From an uncultured Roseiflexaceae bacterium (GTDB taxonomy: Bacteria > Chloroflexota > Chloroflexia > Chloroflexales > Roseiflexaceae), in assembly GCA_903889425.1 (NCBI GenBank), contig CAISXI010000406.1:1-32439 (forward strand): DNA of 32,439 nucleotides. Direction: 5' to 3'. This document shows positions 8,361 through 15,661 of the stretch, piece by piece. Within the stretch, counting starts at the first letter, position 1. Each line of letters opens with the position of its first letter. Under the pieces are notes generated by a model. The model did no database searches, was not told the origin of the DNA, and saw only the letters and a program-made list of their open reading frames with translations. The position numbers and the translations under genes are program-made.

Positions 8361-9204
8361 CAACTCAGTACGCCAACGCGTACTGACTATCTTGCCATTA
8401 CTGCCAATTTTAGTAGCGGCGATTTGGTGGGACTTGTGGTCAGTCACATTGGTCATGATTATTGCTGGCATGATTGGGTTGTATGAACTATACGATTCAT
8501 TCACCCAACGTGGCTATACCCCATTTACCCGCTTTGGGTTTGGCTTTGCAGCCTGCATTATTGCCGCCACCTGGTATCAAACCAGTAGCGGGCATCTGCT
8601 GGTTGAAGCGGTGATTGCCTTTGGCATGATTACTTCACTAATCGTGGCCCTGTTACGGGCCCACGAAGAACACGTCTTGACGTCGTGGGCATTAACCATG
8701 AGTGGCGTACTCTACGTGATCTACTTGCTCTCGTACATCATTCCCATGCGCGCCATCGCTACCCCACTCTACCCCGGCCTCTTGTCTGCCTGGATTGCCC
8801 CAGGCGTGGCATGGATTGTCCTCACCCTTGCCACCACCTGGCTCGGAGATGCCTTTGCCTACTTTAGTGGCCGAAGCTTTGGCAAACATTTACTCGCTCC
8901 CCATATCAGCCCCAAAAAAACCTGGGAGGGGAGTATCGGAGGATTGATTGGAGCCATTGCCACTGGCATCGGCTGTGTGCCATTGCTCGGTTTACCCATC
9001 CCGCTTTGGGGTGGGGCCTTGATTGGCATCATCGCCGGAATTATTGGACCCCTCGGTGATTTGGCTGAATCGCAAATCAAACGCCAACTGGGCGTCAAAG
9101 ACGTCGGGAGTATTTTGCCCGGCCATGGTGGTATGCTTGACCGCATTGATAGCGTGCTATTTATGCTGCCGATTGTCTATTACCTCGCTATTTGGTTTGC
9201 CTAA
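8347..9204 (+). CDS. cdsA: Phosphatidate cytidylyltransferase (CDP-diacylglycerol synthase)
   Basis: A 285-residue polytopic inner-membrane enzyme that makes CDP-diacylglycerol from phosphatidic acid and CTP, the branch point for phospholipids. Several hydrophobic helices are evident. The C-terminus carries the family signature: SQIKRQLGVKDVGSILPGHG followed by GMLDRIDS. It overlaps uppS by 14 nt. In many bacteria dxr lies between cdsA and rseP. Here the next gene is rseP, after 154 nt. Confidence 0.95.
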   Translation: MQSPNNSVRQRVLTILPLLPILVAAIWWDLWSVTLVMIIAGMIGLYELYDSFTQRGYTPFTRFGFGFAACIIAATWYQTSSGHLLVEAVIAFGMITSLIVALLRAHEEHVLTSWALTMSGVLYVIYLLSYIIPMRAIATPLYPGLLSAWIAPGVAWIVLTLATTWLGDAFAYFSGRSFGKHLLAPHISPKKTWEGSIGGLIGAIATGIGCVPLLGLPIPLWGGALIGIIAGIIGPLGDLAESQIKRQLGVKDVGSILPGHGGMLDRIDSVLFMLPIVYYLAIWFA

Positions 9205-9358
9205 GTCACTGCAAAAACTCACCGATTCCTCACGTCAAATTTTGCCGATATTCGCTACAATACATACAGTGTGATTCATTGTATTGCATGCAATGCGTCA
9301 TTGTCGCAAAGAATTGACTGGGTGTGGGCTAGATAGTACGTTTTGAAAAGAGGAATAG
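9205..9358 (+). promoter_or_regulatory. cdsA-rseP spacer with weak promoter elements and a palindrome
   Basis: The spacer holds ATTGCATGCAAT, a 12-bp perfect palindrome (9283-9294), an isolated TACAAT (9256-9261) and TTGACT (9314-9319) without a convincing -10 at proper distance. AAGAGG lies just before the rseP start. It may contain a secondary promoter, but the elements are weak. Confidence 0.3.
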
Positions 9359-10459
9359 ATGAGTGGAATAATCGCAATTGTTGCATTTCTGGTTTTGTTA
9401 GGCATCCTCGTCCTCGCCCACGAATTAGGGCACTTTGCCACGGCCCGCGCCTTTAAAATCACTGTCGATGAATTCGGCATCGGATTCCCACCCCGTGCCT
9501 TTACCATTGCCGAACGCAATGGCGTACGCTATACCATCAACTGGTTGCCGCTCGGTGGCTTTGTGCGCTTTGGTGGCACAGGCGATAATTCGAGCTACGG
9601 CATCGGTAGCGTGCGGGAAGCACCCATCTACCAACGGATTGCGGTGCTGCTCGCTGGCCCGTTGATGAACATCATCGTCGCCATTGCCATTTTCACGGGG
9701 CTCACCCTCGCCAATGGCATCGAAACCGCCGATACCGGACTCGTCGTCAGCCAAGTATATGCCGATACCCCTGCCGCCACTGCCGGCCTGCAAGCCAGCG
9801 ACGTCGTGTTGCGGATTGGTGATAGCGAAGAAATCACCGTTGGCACCGAAATCGGCGATATCGCCAAAGCCAATGTGGGCACCCCCATCCCTGTCGAAAT
9901 TTTGCGTGATGGCCAACCCCTCACCCTGCAAATCACCCCTGGTCCATGGACAATTAATGGCAAAACAAGCCCTGCGGGATTTGGGTTCGCCTATGCCAAT
10001 CGGACGTCGACAACGCCTGCCGATCTCGGTCAAGCCATCAGCTACGGCACCGTACGGACGTTTACCATTGCCGGCCTGATGATTGAATCACTGCAATCAT
10101 GGATCAAAGGATTACTCGGTCTGTCACCCAAAATCGACACTGCCGGCATGACTGGTATCGTAGGAATGGCCCGCGGCACCGGCGAAATCATCGACCGCGA
10201 TGGCTGGCAAGGCTACCTCAACTGGATGGCATTGATTAGTATCAACCTCGCAATCTTTAATTTGTTGCCCATCCCCGCCCTCGATGGCAGCCATATTCTA
10301 TTTGCCGTAATCGAATTCGTCCGGCGCAAGCGCATCCCCGTCGAACGTGAAGCCATGGTGCACATGACCGGGTTTGCCCTGTTGATGGCCTTGATGGTGG
10401 TGGTGACGATTAGCGATATTCAGGGTTGGATGAATGGCACATCGATCTTCGGTCAATAA
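9359..10459 (+). CDS. rseP: RIP/site-2 metalloprotease, RseP family
   Basis: A 366-residue intramembrane zinc protease that cleaves membrane-bound substrates such as anti-sigma factors. The first membrane helix carries HELGH (21-25), which supplies the two His ligands and the catalytic Glu. One PDZ domain follows (around VVSQVYADTPAATAGLQASD). The C-terminal helix holds the third metal ligand in NLLPIPALDGSHI. Length and single PDZ fit Gram-positive/cyanobacterial type members. AGAGG precedes the ATG. The 3' end overlaps the following small gene by 26 nt if that gene starts at 10434, suggesting shared translation. Confidence 0.93.
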   Translation: MSGIIAIVAFLVLLGILVLAHELGHFATARAFKITVDEFGIGFPPRAFTIAERNGVRYTINWLPLGGFVRFGGTGDNSSYGIGSVREAPIYQRIAVLLAGPLMNIIVAIAIFTGLTLANGIETADTGLVVSQVYADTPAATAGLQASDVVLRIGDSEEITVGTEIGDIAKANVGTPIPVEILRDGQPLTLQITPGPWTINGKTSPAGFGFAYANRTSTTPADLGQAISYGTVRTFTIAGLMIESLQSWIKGLLGLSPKIDTAGMTGIVGMARGTGEIIDRDGWQGYLNWMALISINLAIFNLLPIPALDGSHILFAVIEFVRRKRIPVEREAMVHMTGFALLMALMVVVTISDIQGWMNGTSIFGQ

Positions 10460-10727
10460 TCACCCCATCGATACCTCGCAAATCCGCGTCGCTGAGTACG
10501 TGCGTGCCAGCGACGTCGGCACATATCTCTATTGTCAGCGCTCGTGGTGGCTCGAGCGCATCGAAGGGCGCACACCCCAAGCCCAAGCGCGGCGCGCACG
10601 TGGTGTGCGCGCCCACCAGCGCCATGGCTGTTGGGTGTGGCTTTCAACATTGTTGCGCACCATTGCCATCATTGCCACCCTCGGGTTCATCCTCGCCGCA
10701 GTAGCGGCCTGGTTAGGCTGGTGGTAG
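10434..10727 (+). CDS. N-terminal half of a split Cas4-like nuclease (Cys/His part plus one membrane helix)
   Basis: A 97-residue protein. Residues 17-65 look like the N-terminus of Cas4/RecB-family Fe-S nucleases: ASDVGTYLYCQRSWWLERIEG, where Cys34 would be the lone N-terminal Fe-S ligand, then a basic stretch and GVRAH (57-61), where His61 matches the family's conserved His. A hydrophobic helix (about 70-94) ends in WLGWW followed by TAG. The next gene begins at the very next base in the same frame and supplies the remaining motifs. The start is uncertain: ATG at 10434 lies inside rseP, and a GTG at codon 23 would cut into the conserved part. It probably has a cytoplasmic N-terminus. Function alone is unknown; with its neighbour it may form one membrane nuclease. 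Confidence 0.7.
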   Translation: MAHRSSVNNHPIDTSQIRVAEYVRASDVGTYLYCQRSWWLERIEGRTPQAQARRARGVRAHQRHGCWVWLSTLLRTIAIIATLGFILAAVAAWLGWW

Positions 10728-11267
10728 ATGTCGGCCACCCTGTTATTTGTGCTGGCAATCGTGGTAATTGGCTTGTGGTATATCGCCCAACGCACCCGCC
10801 AACAGACGGGCCTGCCGTGGGCGACCACCCTTGCAAGTGACGTCAATGACGCATTGCCCAACCAAGAGACCCTGATTGCCCATGAATACGGCTTGCTGGG
10901 CAAGCCTGATTACCTGCTCAAACGCCGCGAGGGTATCATCCCCGTCGAAGTCAAACCAACCCGGCGTGCCAAACAACCCTACGAATCCGACATGATGCAG
11001 TTGGCCGCCTATTGCCTGCTGGTCGAAACGTGTTTGGGCACGCGCCCACCCTACGGGTTGTTGCGCTACGCCAACCAGACCTTTCGCGTGGATTATGACG
11101 ATACGTTGCGGGCAGACATTGTGGCGGTCGTCACCGCCATGCACACAGCCCGCCAACAATTGAATGGCGACCGCAATCACAACACCCGCTCCCGCTGTCG
11201 CGGCTGCGGGTTTGTAGGTCAATGTGACCAATCATTGTTTATTGAATCTGAAGAGGATGACCGCTAA
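10728..11267 (+). CDS. Cas4-like PD-(D/E)XK nuclease core, membrane-anchored
   Basis: A 179-residue protein with one N-terminal membrane helix (about 3-20), then a RecB/Cas4-type nuclease core. The metal-binding and catalytic motifs are GKPD (58-61), EVK (74-76) and QLAAY (91-95). The C-terminus has C-x2-C-x5-C (Cys157, 160, 166), three ligands of a 4Fe-4S cluster; the fourth Cys is absent here but present as Cys34 of the preceding ORF. Cas4 proteins trim prespacers and RecB-like relatives act in DNA repair, but no cas1, cas2 or CRISPR repeats occur here. The start codon directly abuts the previous TAG with no SD of its own, so translation is probably coupled, or the pair is one interrupted gene. 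A DNA substrate and membrane location are inference. Confidence 0.82.
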   Translation: MSATLLFVLAIVVIGLWYIAQRTRQQTGLPWATTLASDVNDALPNQETLIAHEYGLLGKPDYLLKRREGIIPVEVKPTRRAKQPYESDMMQLAAYCLLVETCLGTRPPYGLLRYANQTFRVDYDDTLRADIVAVVTAMHTARQQLNGDRNHNTRSRCRGCGFVGQCDQSLFIESEEDDR

Positions 11268-11632
11268 TGCTCCCTAGTAGCAATCTCGCCCTACTCGAAC
11301 CCGCTGCCGCCCGCAATGCCGTGGCCCACGCCATCGCTTTGACGACCAATGGCGCCGCCAGCGTGGCACAACTCGCCCAATGGGCGCTCAAAGCCTACCA
11401 TTCACTCGATACCGCAGATCTCGATGAATCCGATGCTGCTGATACACTTATCGATACCACACTTCTCGATGCCGATATCGAGGATGACGACGACGATGCC
11501 GATGACAACGATATCGATGCAGACCCGCTGATTATCGCAGCCCTCGATGCCTTGATGTTTGCCGATGCCCCGCCGTTTGCCCTCGACAATGCGGCACTCC
11601 AGGCCTGGTACGAACGTCTCCGTGCGGTATAA
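11267..11632 (+). CDS. Acidic protein of unknown function, coupled to the Cas4-like gene
   Basis: A 121-residue protein whose ATG overlaps the previous TAA by 1 nt, so it is translationally coupled. The N-terminal half is Ala-rich and helical. The middle (about residues 47-85) is very acidic, with runs such as DIEDDDDDADDNDID. The C-terminus returns to a mixed helix ending AWYERLRAV. No known domain is recognised. The acidic stretch could mimic DNA or bind a basic partner, which would make sense beside a nuclease, but this is speculation. The bidirectional terminator follows at once, so it is the last gene of the run. Confidence 0.65.
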   Translation: MLPSSNLALLEPAAARNAVAHAIALTTNGAASVAQLAQWALKAYHSLDTADLDESDAADTLIDTTLLDADIEDDDDDADDNDIDADPLIIAALDALMFADAPPFALDNAALQAWYERLRAV

Positions 11633-11638
11633 AATCAA

Positions 11639-11676
11639 AAAAAGGTCGGCACAGAGAAATCTGTACCGACCTTTTT
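11639..11676. terminator. Bidirectional intrinsic terminator
   Basis: AAAAAGGTCGGCACAGA and TCTGTACCGACCTTTTT form a 17-bp stem with one C-A mismatch and the loop GAAA. The A-run on one side and T-run on the other let it end transcription from both the rseP-side genes (+) and the GerMN gene (-). Confidence 0.85.
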
Positions 11677-11691
11677 GATGACAGCGAAACA

Positions 11692-13263
11692 TTACTCCGG
11701 ATTAATCACCCGCGCTTCGAAGGCCCGGTTATAATCGTTGCCCCACAATTCACCAATCGATTTGCCTTCGATCAATACTTGCACACTTTTGACTCCAGAC
11801 ACTTCGGTCAAGGTTTCAACCAAAGTGCGGATGGCGCCGGGGCGATCGGTCACATCCGCAAACGGTTGTGTCAAATCGACAGTCACCAAGCCATTTTGGA
11901 TGTTAATCCCGCGCAACTGCGTCGCTGCCGGTGCCGTGCGACGCAAGGCGTTGCCGTATTGACCAGGTCCTGCCAGCCAGGCTTGGGCAGCAGCGCCAAT
12001 CACATTGTTGGTTTTGGCAACGAGGCGTGTCACGGGGACATCATGCACACCGTCGTTGGCCACGAAATAGACCGTCACCGCCAAGGCATCACTGCCAAGG
12101 TTGTCGGGGTTCAATACGTTGATGGCAGGCCGCGTGCTGGGGATGCCGTTTTCGGCAGGAATGTCTGCACCGTTGATTTGGAACTTAACATCCTTGACAC
12201 TACTGAATTGCGTCAATGTCAATACCAGCGACACAAAACCGCGCACATCACCCACACCCGTCGGACGCCGATCAAGATCAACAATCGCCGTGCCGTTTTG
12301 GATAGTCAGCGATTTAATTTTCACATCGGGCAACAGTAAGCGTTGTAAGCCTGCCTTGGGTCCATCAATTAACGCCGTCATGGCAGTGCCAGCGACACGC
12401 TTGCCCACAATCGTCAGCGAGCGTTGTACCGGCACATACACGGTGCCGGTTGCATCACTAAAGTAGAGCCACAACGGCATCGTTTGCGTGTCTGGTTTGG
12501 TAGTGGCAGCAGCACCCCCACTACTCGCAGTCGCATTGGCCACCGTCGCTTGGGCACCGGTTGCCGGCGACGCCGTGTACGTCATCACCGTACGCGCTGT
12601 CGGACGGGGTGTGGCAGCCGCACCAGTAGCCACCGTAGCCGTTACCACCGCCGGAGCCACAGGTACCGCAGTGGCTGGGGCAGGGAGCGCAGTGGCTGGG
12701 GCAGGTACCGGCACCGCAGTCGCTTCTGCGGTAGGTAACTGCTCAAACACCTGAGTGGTGGCCGTCGCATCTGTTGCCACGGCGGCATTACCTTCGCCTG
12801 GTTTCTGGCTGAGCATGGTGCCCGCATACCAATAAATCGCCCCAGCAAGCACAAATACCGCAATCAATGCGCCATACAATACGGTGTAGTTTGTTGGTGG
12901 CGTCGCTGGTTTGGGGCGCTGTGGCTTGCGTGGTGCCGTCGCAGGTGCCAATGTGTCGTCTGTATCTACATCACGCACATACACCGAATCACTGTCGTCA
13001 CGCTTGGGCACAAACCGGCTTTCGTTGGCCTGATTGCGAGATTTGGGTGACGTGGGAACTGGTTTTTTTGGAGATGCACTACTTCCCATGTATAATGGAC
13101 ATTGCGTATGAAATTGTGATAGGCAATAACTTGCCTGATCGACCGGGATATCCATTGCATCGCCACTCACATAACATCGATGTTCCACGGTTGGCGTCGA
13201 AAACTGGATTGACCGGTTTTGTTTTAGCCCCACGTATGGGCAATGCTTCGCTCCGTCTGACAT
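11692..13263 (-). CDS. Membrane-anchored double-GerMN-domain protein with N-terminal Cys/His motif
   Basis: A 523-residue protein using the ATG at 13263. GGGAG lies just upstream, inside the longer ORF-track version, so the track start at 13287 is rejected. Residues 8-58 hold CPYVGL, HRCY, YCL and QCP, with Cys8, His28/Cys30, Cys47 and Cys55 as a likely metal site. A charged, Pro-rich linker leads to one membrane helix (about 127-147), a long Ala/Thr/Pro/Val linker outside, and two GerMN domains of about 110 residues each (from about 275 and 390). GerMN domains were named from spore germination protein GerM and bind unknown ligands at the cell surface. The layout suggests a cytoplasmic metal-binding end linked to an outer sensor or wall-binding end. 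It is divergent from the phosphoesterase gene. Confidence 0.8.
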   Translation of the reverse strand: MSDGAKHCPYVGLKQNRSIQFSTPTVEHRCYVSGDAMDIPVDQASYCLSQFHTQCPLYMGSSASPKKPVPTSPKSRNQANESRFVPKRDDSDSVYVRDVDTDDTLAPATAPRKPQRPKPATPPTNYTVLYGALIAVFVLAGAIYWYAGTMLSQKPGEGNAAVATDATATTQVFEQLPTAEATAVPVPAPATALPAPATAVPVAPAVVTATVATGAAATPRPTARTVMTYTASPATGAQATVANATASSGGAAATTKPDTQTMPLWLYFSDATGTVYVPVQRSLTIVGKRVAGTAMTALIDGPKAGLQRLLLPDVKIKSLTIQNGTAIVDLDRRPTGVGDVRGFVSLVLTLTQFSSVKDVKFQINGADIPAENGIPSTRPAINVLNPDNLGSDALAVTVYFVANDGVHDVPVTRLVAKTNNVIGAAAQAWLAGPGQYGNALRRTAPAATQLRGINIQNGLVTVDLTQPFADVTDRPGAIRTLVETLTEVSGVKSVQVLIEGKSIGELWGNDYNRAFEARVINPE

Positions 13264-13280
13264 GACATTCTCCCTAAATT

Positions 13281-13321
13281 TTGTCAATTCAGTATGTAAT
13301 TCTTACTATATTATATAGTAA
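13281..13321. promoter_or_regulatory. Divergent promoter region with 19-nt inverted repeat
   Basis: TTACTATA-TTA-TATAGTAA (13303-13321) is a perfect inverted repeat. On the minus strand it contains TATAAT (13310-13315), about 47 nt before the GerMN start. On the plus strand TTGTCA (13281-13286) is 17 nt from TACTAT (13304-13309), within the repeat. It may be an operator shared by both genes, or just overlapping -10 elements. Confidence 0.45.
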
Positions 13322-13368
13322 CATTAATTCGTAGTAGTATAAACCATCACGACGACGAAAGTAGCGTT

Positions 13369-14115
13369 ATGCGTGTTTTAGTTATTTCTGATATTCATGC
13401 AAATTATGTCGCACTCGAGGCCGTGCTTGCAGACGCCCATGGTCGCTATGATATCATCTGGAACTTGGGTGACACGATTGGGTATGGACCACGACCCAAC
13501 GAATGTATGGATCGGATGCTGGCACTCAACACAATCATGATTGCCGGCAATCATGATTTAGCCTGTATCGGCAGTACCAAAGTCAATATCGATGAATTCA
13601 ACCCCGATGCCAAATCAGCCAACATCTGGAATGGCAACCAGCTTACTCCCGAGCATCGCCAAACCTTAGCTGAATTACCATTGGCCAAGGCGCTAGACCC
13701 CCTGCGCTACTACATCGTCCACGGGAGTCCACTCGACCCAGTTTGGGAATATTTGTTGCAGCCCAGTCAAGCCGCCAACAATTGGCAAAGTTTCGCCCAG
13801 CAAGTCTGTTTTATTGGCCATTCACATGTGCAGATATTCATTCGCCGCCACAGTGATGGACAAATCGAAGGTCCCACGATGCCCGCCCGCAACGACGTCA
13901 TGACATTTATTGATGGCGAGCGCTATTTCATCAACCCTGGCAGTGTCGGTCAACCTCGTGATGGCGACCCGCGGGCTGCCTATGTACTTGTGGATACCGA
14001 GTTGCACGAACTGACCTTCGGCCGTGTCAATTACGACATTGGCTTGACACAGCGCCAAATGTTAGAACACAACCTGCCCATTAACTTGATTCGCCGCCTA
14101 CAATTTGGACGGTAA
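13369..14115 (+). CDS. Calcineurin-like metallophosphoesterase
   Basis: A 248-residue phosphoesterase with the dinuclear metal site motifs: D-x-H in VISDIHANY (Asp8, His10), GDTIGYGP, GNHD, VHGSP and GHSH. The arrangement fits the bacterial family related to YfcE/MJ0912-type phosphodiesterases. The natural substrate is unknown; related proteins hydrolyse cyclic or simple phosphodiesters in vitro. It is cytoplasmic, with no signal peptide. It starts a four-gene run with rsmD, coaD and a coiled-coil gene, and rsmD begins 4 nt after its stop. Confidence 0.9.
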   Translation: MRVLVISDIHANYVALEAVLADAHGRYDIIWNLGDTIGYGPRPNECMDRMLALNTIMIAGNHDLACIGSTKVNIDEFNPDAKSANIWNGNQLTPEHRQTLAELPLAKALDPLRYYIVHGSPLDPVWEYLLQPSQAANNWQSFAQQVCFIGHSHVQIFIRRHSDGQIEGPTMPARNDVMTFIDGERYFINPGSVGQPRDGDPRAAYVLVDTELHELTFGRVNYDIGLTQRQMLEHNLPINLIRRLQFGR

Positions 14116-14119
14116 CGGT

Positions 14120-14692
14120 ATGCGTGTTATTACTGGGAGCGCCAAAGGCCATCATCTCAAAGGTCCCAAAGGGACGGGGACCCGTCCCATGCTCGACAGC
14201 GTCAAAGAATCGCTTTTTTCGATTCTCAATGGCTATGGCGCACTGCATGGACGCATGTTGGACTTATATGCGGGCACTGGTTCAATCGGCATCGAAGGAT
14301 TATCACGGGGCATGGCCTGGGCTGATTTTGTGGAACAAAAATCCGCCGAATGTGGCGTCATCAAAGAAAACCTGACCCACACCAAGCTCATTCAACGCGC
14401 CAAAGTACACCAACAACCGGTGGCACGTTTTTTGCAACACCACAAAAACGGCGAGCGCTATCATTTGATTATGATGGACCCACCGTATGCAGACCCGCAC
14501 ATTCACGCCACCGTAGCGCTGGTTATAGACGCCGATATTTTGGTGCCTGGTGGTATATTTATCATTGGTCATTCGATTCATGTGACATTTGATGACCAAT
14601 ACGGAATATATAGTCGCTGTGATTTTCGTCAATTTGGGGGGTCTTGTTTTACGTTGTATACCACCCCCGACACAGAAGGAGCCGAGGCGTGA
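14120..14692 (+). CDS. rsmD: 16S rRNA (guanine966-N2)-methyltransferase
   Basis: A 190-residue SAM-dependent methyltransferase that modifies G966 of 16S rRNA. It has the classical N-terminus MRVITGSAKG, TRPMLDSVKESLFSIL, the SAM loop LDLYAGTGSIGIEGLSRG and the catalytic DPPY (120-123). I prefer ATG at 14120 over the TTG at 14105 given in the ORF track, because the family normally begins at MRVI. It overlaps coaD by 4 nt, and the rsmD-coaD pairing is common in bacteria. Confidence 0.93.
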   Translation: MRVITGSAKGHHLKGPKGTGTRPMLDSVKESLFSILNGYGALHGRMLDLYAGTGSIGIEGLSRGMAWADFVEQKSAECGVIKENLTHTKLIQRAKVHQQPVARFLQHHKNGERYHLIMMDPPYADPHIHATVALVIDADILVPGGIFIIGHSIHVTFDDQYGIYSRCDFRQFGGSCFTLYTTPDTEGAEA

Positions 14693-15183
14693 CAATTGCT
14701 GTTTATCCAGGGAGTTTTGATCCCGTCACCAATGGGCACCTCGACATTGCCGAACGTGCGTCGCATATTTTTGATACCATCATCATGGCGGTGTTTGACC
14801 GACCCGACAAGCGGTTGTTATTTCCGACGGCAGACCGGGTGGCGTTTTTGCGTACCGCAGTAGCTGGTATGCCCAAAATCCGCGTCGAAACCTATAGCTC
14901 ACTCACCGTCGAATATGCCCGGAGTGTGGGAGCGAGTGTGGTGGTGCGGGGATTGCGGGCGGCAAATGACTTTGAGTCAGAGTTCCAAATGGCCCAAGTC
15001 AATCAACGCCTTGCGCCTGACATCGATTTGGTGTTTTTTATGGCCAGCCATCAATACACGTACTTTAGTTCAACGCGAGTGCGCGAACTTGCGTCACTCG
15101 GAACTGATGTGTCATGGTTGGTACCATCACATGTCGCTACCGCCTTGCAACGCGTCTACGCCGATCGGCGTCACGGAGGGTAA
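14689..15183 (+). CDS. coaD: Phosphopantetheine adenylyltransferase
   Basis: A 164-residue enzyme that catalyses the fourth step of coenzyme A synthesis, joining 4'-phosphopantetheine and ATP to dephospho-CoA. The start is GTG at 14689 with AAGGAG upstream. Motifs are YPGSFDPVTNGHLDI (nucleotidyl-transferase T/HxGH site), RGLRAANDFESEFQMA and SSTRVRELASLG. Length is normal. The ORF-track start at 14644 lies inside rsmD and lacks support. Confidence 0.96.
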   Translation: MTIAVYPGSFDPVTNGHLDIAERASHIFDTIIMAVFDRPDKRLLFPTADRVAFLRTAVAGMPKIRVETYSSLTVEYARSVGASVVVRGLRAANDFESEFQMAQVNQRLAPDIDLVFFMASHQYTYFSSTRVRELASLGTDVSWLVPSHVATALQRVYADRRHGG

Positions 15184-15184
15184 C

Positions 15185-15595
15185 ATGAACATCGAAGATC
15201 TACTCAACGAACTTGAAGAAATCATCAATGAATCACAGCATGTGCCACTCACACAACTCGTGATTGTCGCCGAGCGTCAGATATTTGATATTATCGACCG
15301 CACACGGGCGATTGCGCGCATCAAACAAGCTCCGCGTAGCGATACCACCAGTATCCCGACAACGATGACCCAACAAATGCGTGAGCAAGGGTTGTTGACT
15401 GCTGCCGACCTCGAACGCACGCGCATTCTAGAAGCGGCCCAACGAGAAGCCGACGAAATCCGAGCCGGAGCCGATGAATATGCACGGGAAGTGCTCGAAG
15501 AATTACAAGGGCGACTCGATCGCATCATGCTCAGCGTCCAAAACGGACTCAAAGAGCTTGACCGCTTGCAACGACCACATTCACCCCGTGAGTAA
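15185..15595 (+). CDS. Coiled-coil protein of unknown function
   Basis: A 136-residue protein from the ATG at 15185, right after coaD and preceded by GGAGG. It starts MNIEDLLNELEEII. A central linker with Ser/Thr/Pro is followed by a long charged helix (about residues 72-130) with a heptad-like pattern (RILEAAQREADEIRAGADEY). It resembles DivIVA-like or ATP-synthase-b-like helical proteins in style only. No signal peptide or membrane segment is visible. The longer ORF-track version (from 14915) overlaps coaD in another frame and is rejected. Confidence 0.75.
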   Translation: MNIEDLLNELEEIINESQHVPLTQLVIVAERQIFDIIDRTRAIARIKQAPRSDTTSIPTTMTQQMREQGLLTAADLERTRILEAAQREADEIRAGADEYAREVLEELQGRLDRIMLSVQNGLKELDRLQRPHSPRE

Positions 15596-15600
15596 TGTTG

Positions 15601-15629
15601 TTGACATTGCCCTATATCTCCACTATAAT
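15601..15629 (+). promoter_or_regulatory. Perfect consensus sigma-70-type promoter for yceD-rpmF-fabH-fabD
   Basis: TTGACA and TATAAT are exactly 17 nt apart and lie about 33 nt before the yceD start. This is the best promoter in the window and fits strong, constitutive expression of a ribosomal-protein and fatty-acid gene cluster. Confidence 0.85.
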
Positions 15630-15661
15630 GCAATTTCGGAAGACGTTGCGTAGGTGTGTGT

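Noticed and set aside
9425-10033. 202-residue minus-strand ORF
   Set aside because: Antisense to rseP; low-complexity Gly/Asp composition typical of shadow frames.
10434-11267. Cas4-like genes as part of a CRISPR-Cas locus
   Set aside because: No direct repeats with spacers and no cas1, cas2 or effector gene in the window; neighbours are rseP and an acidic protein.
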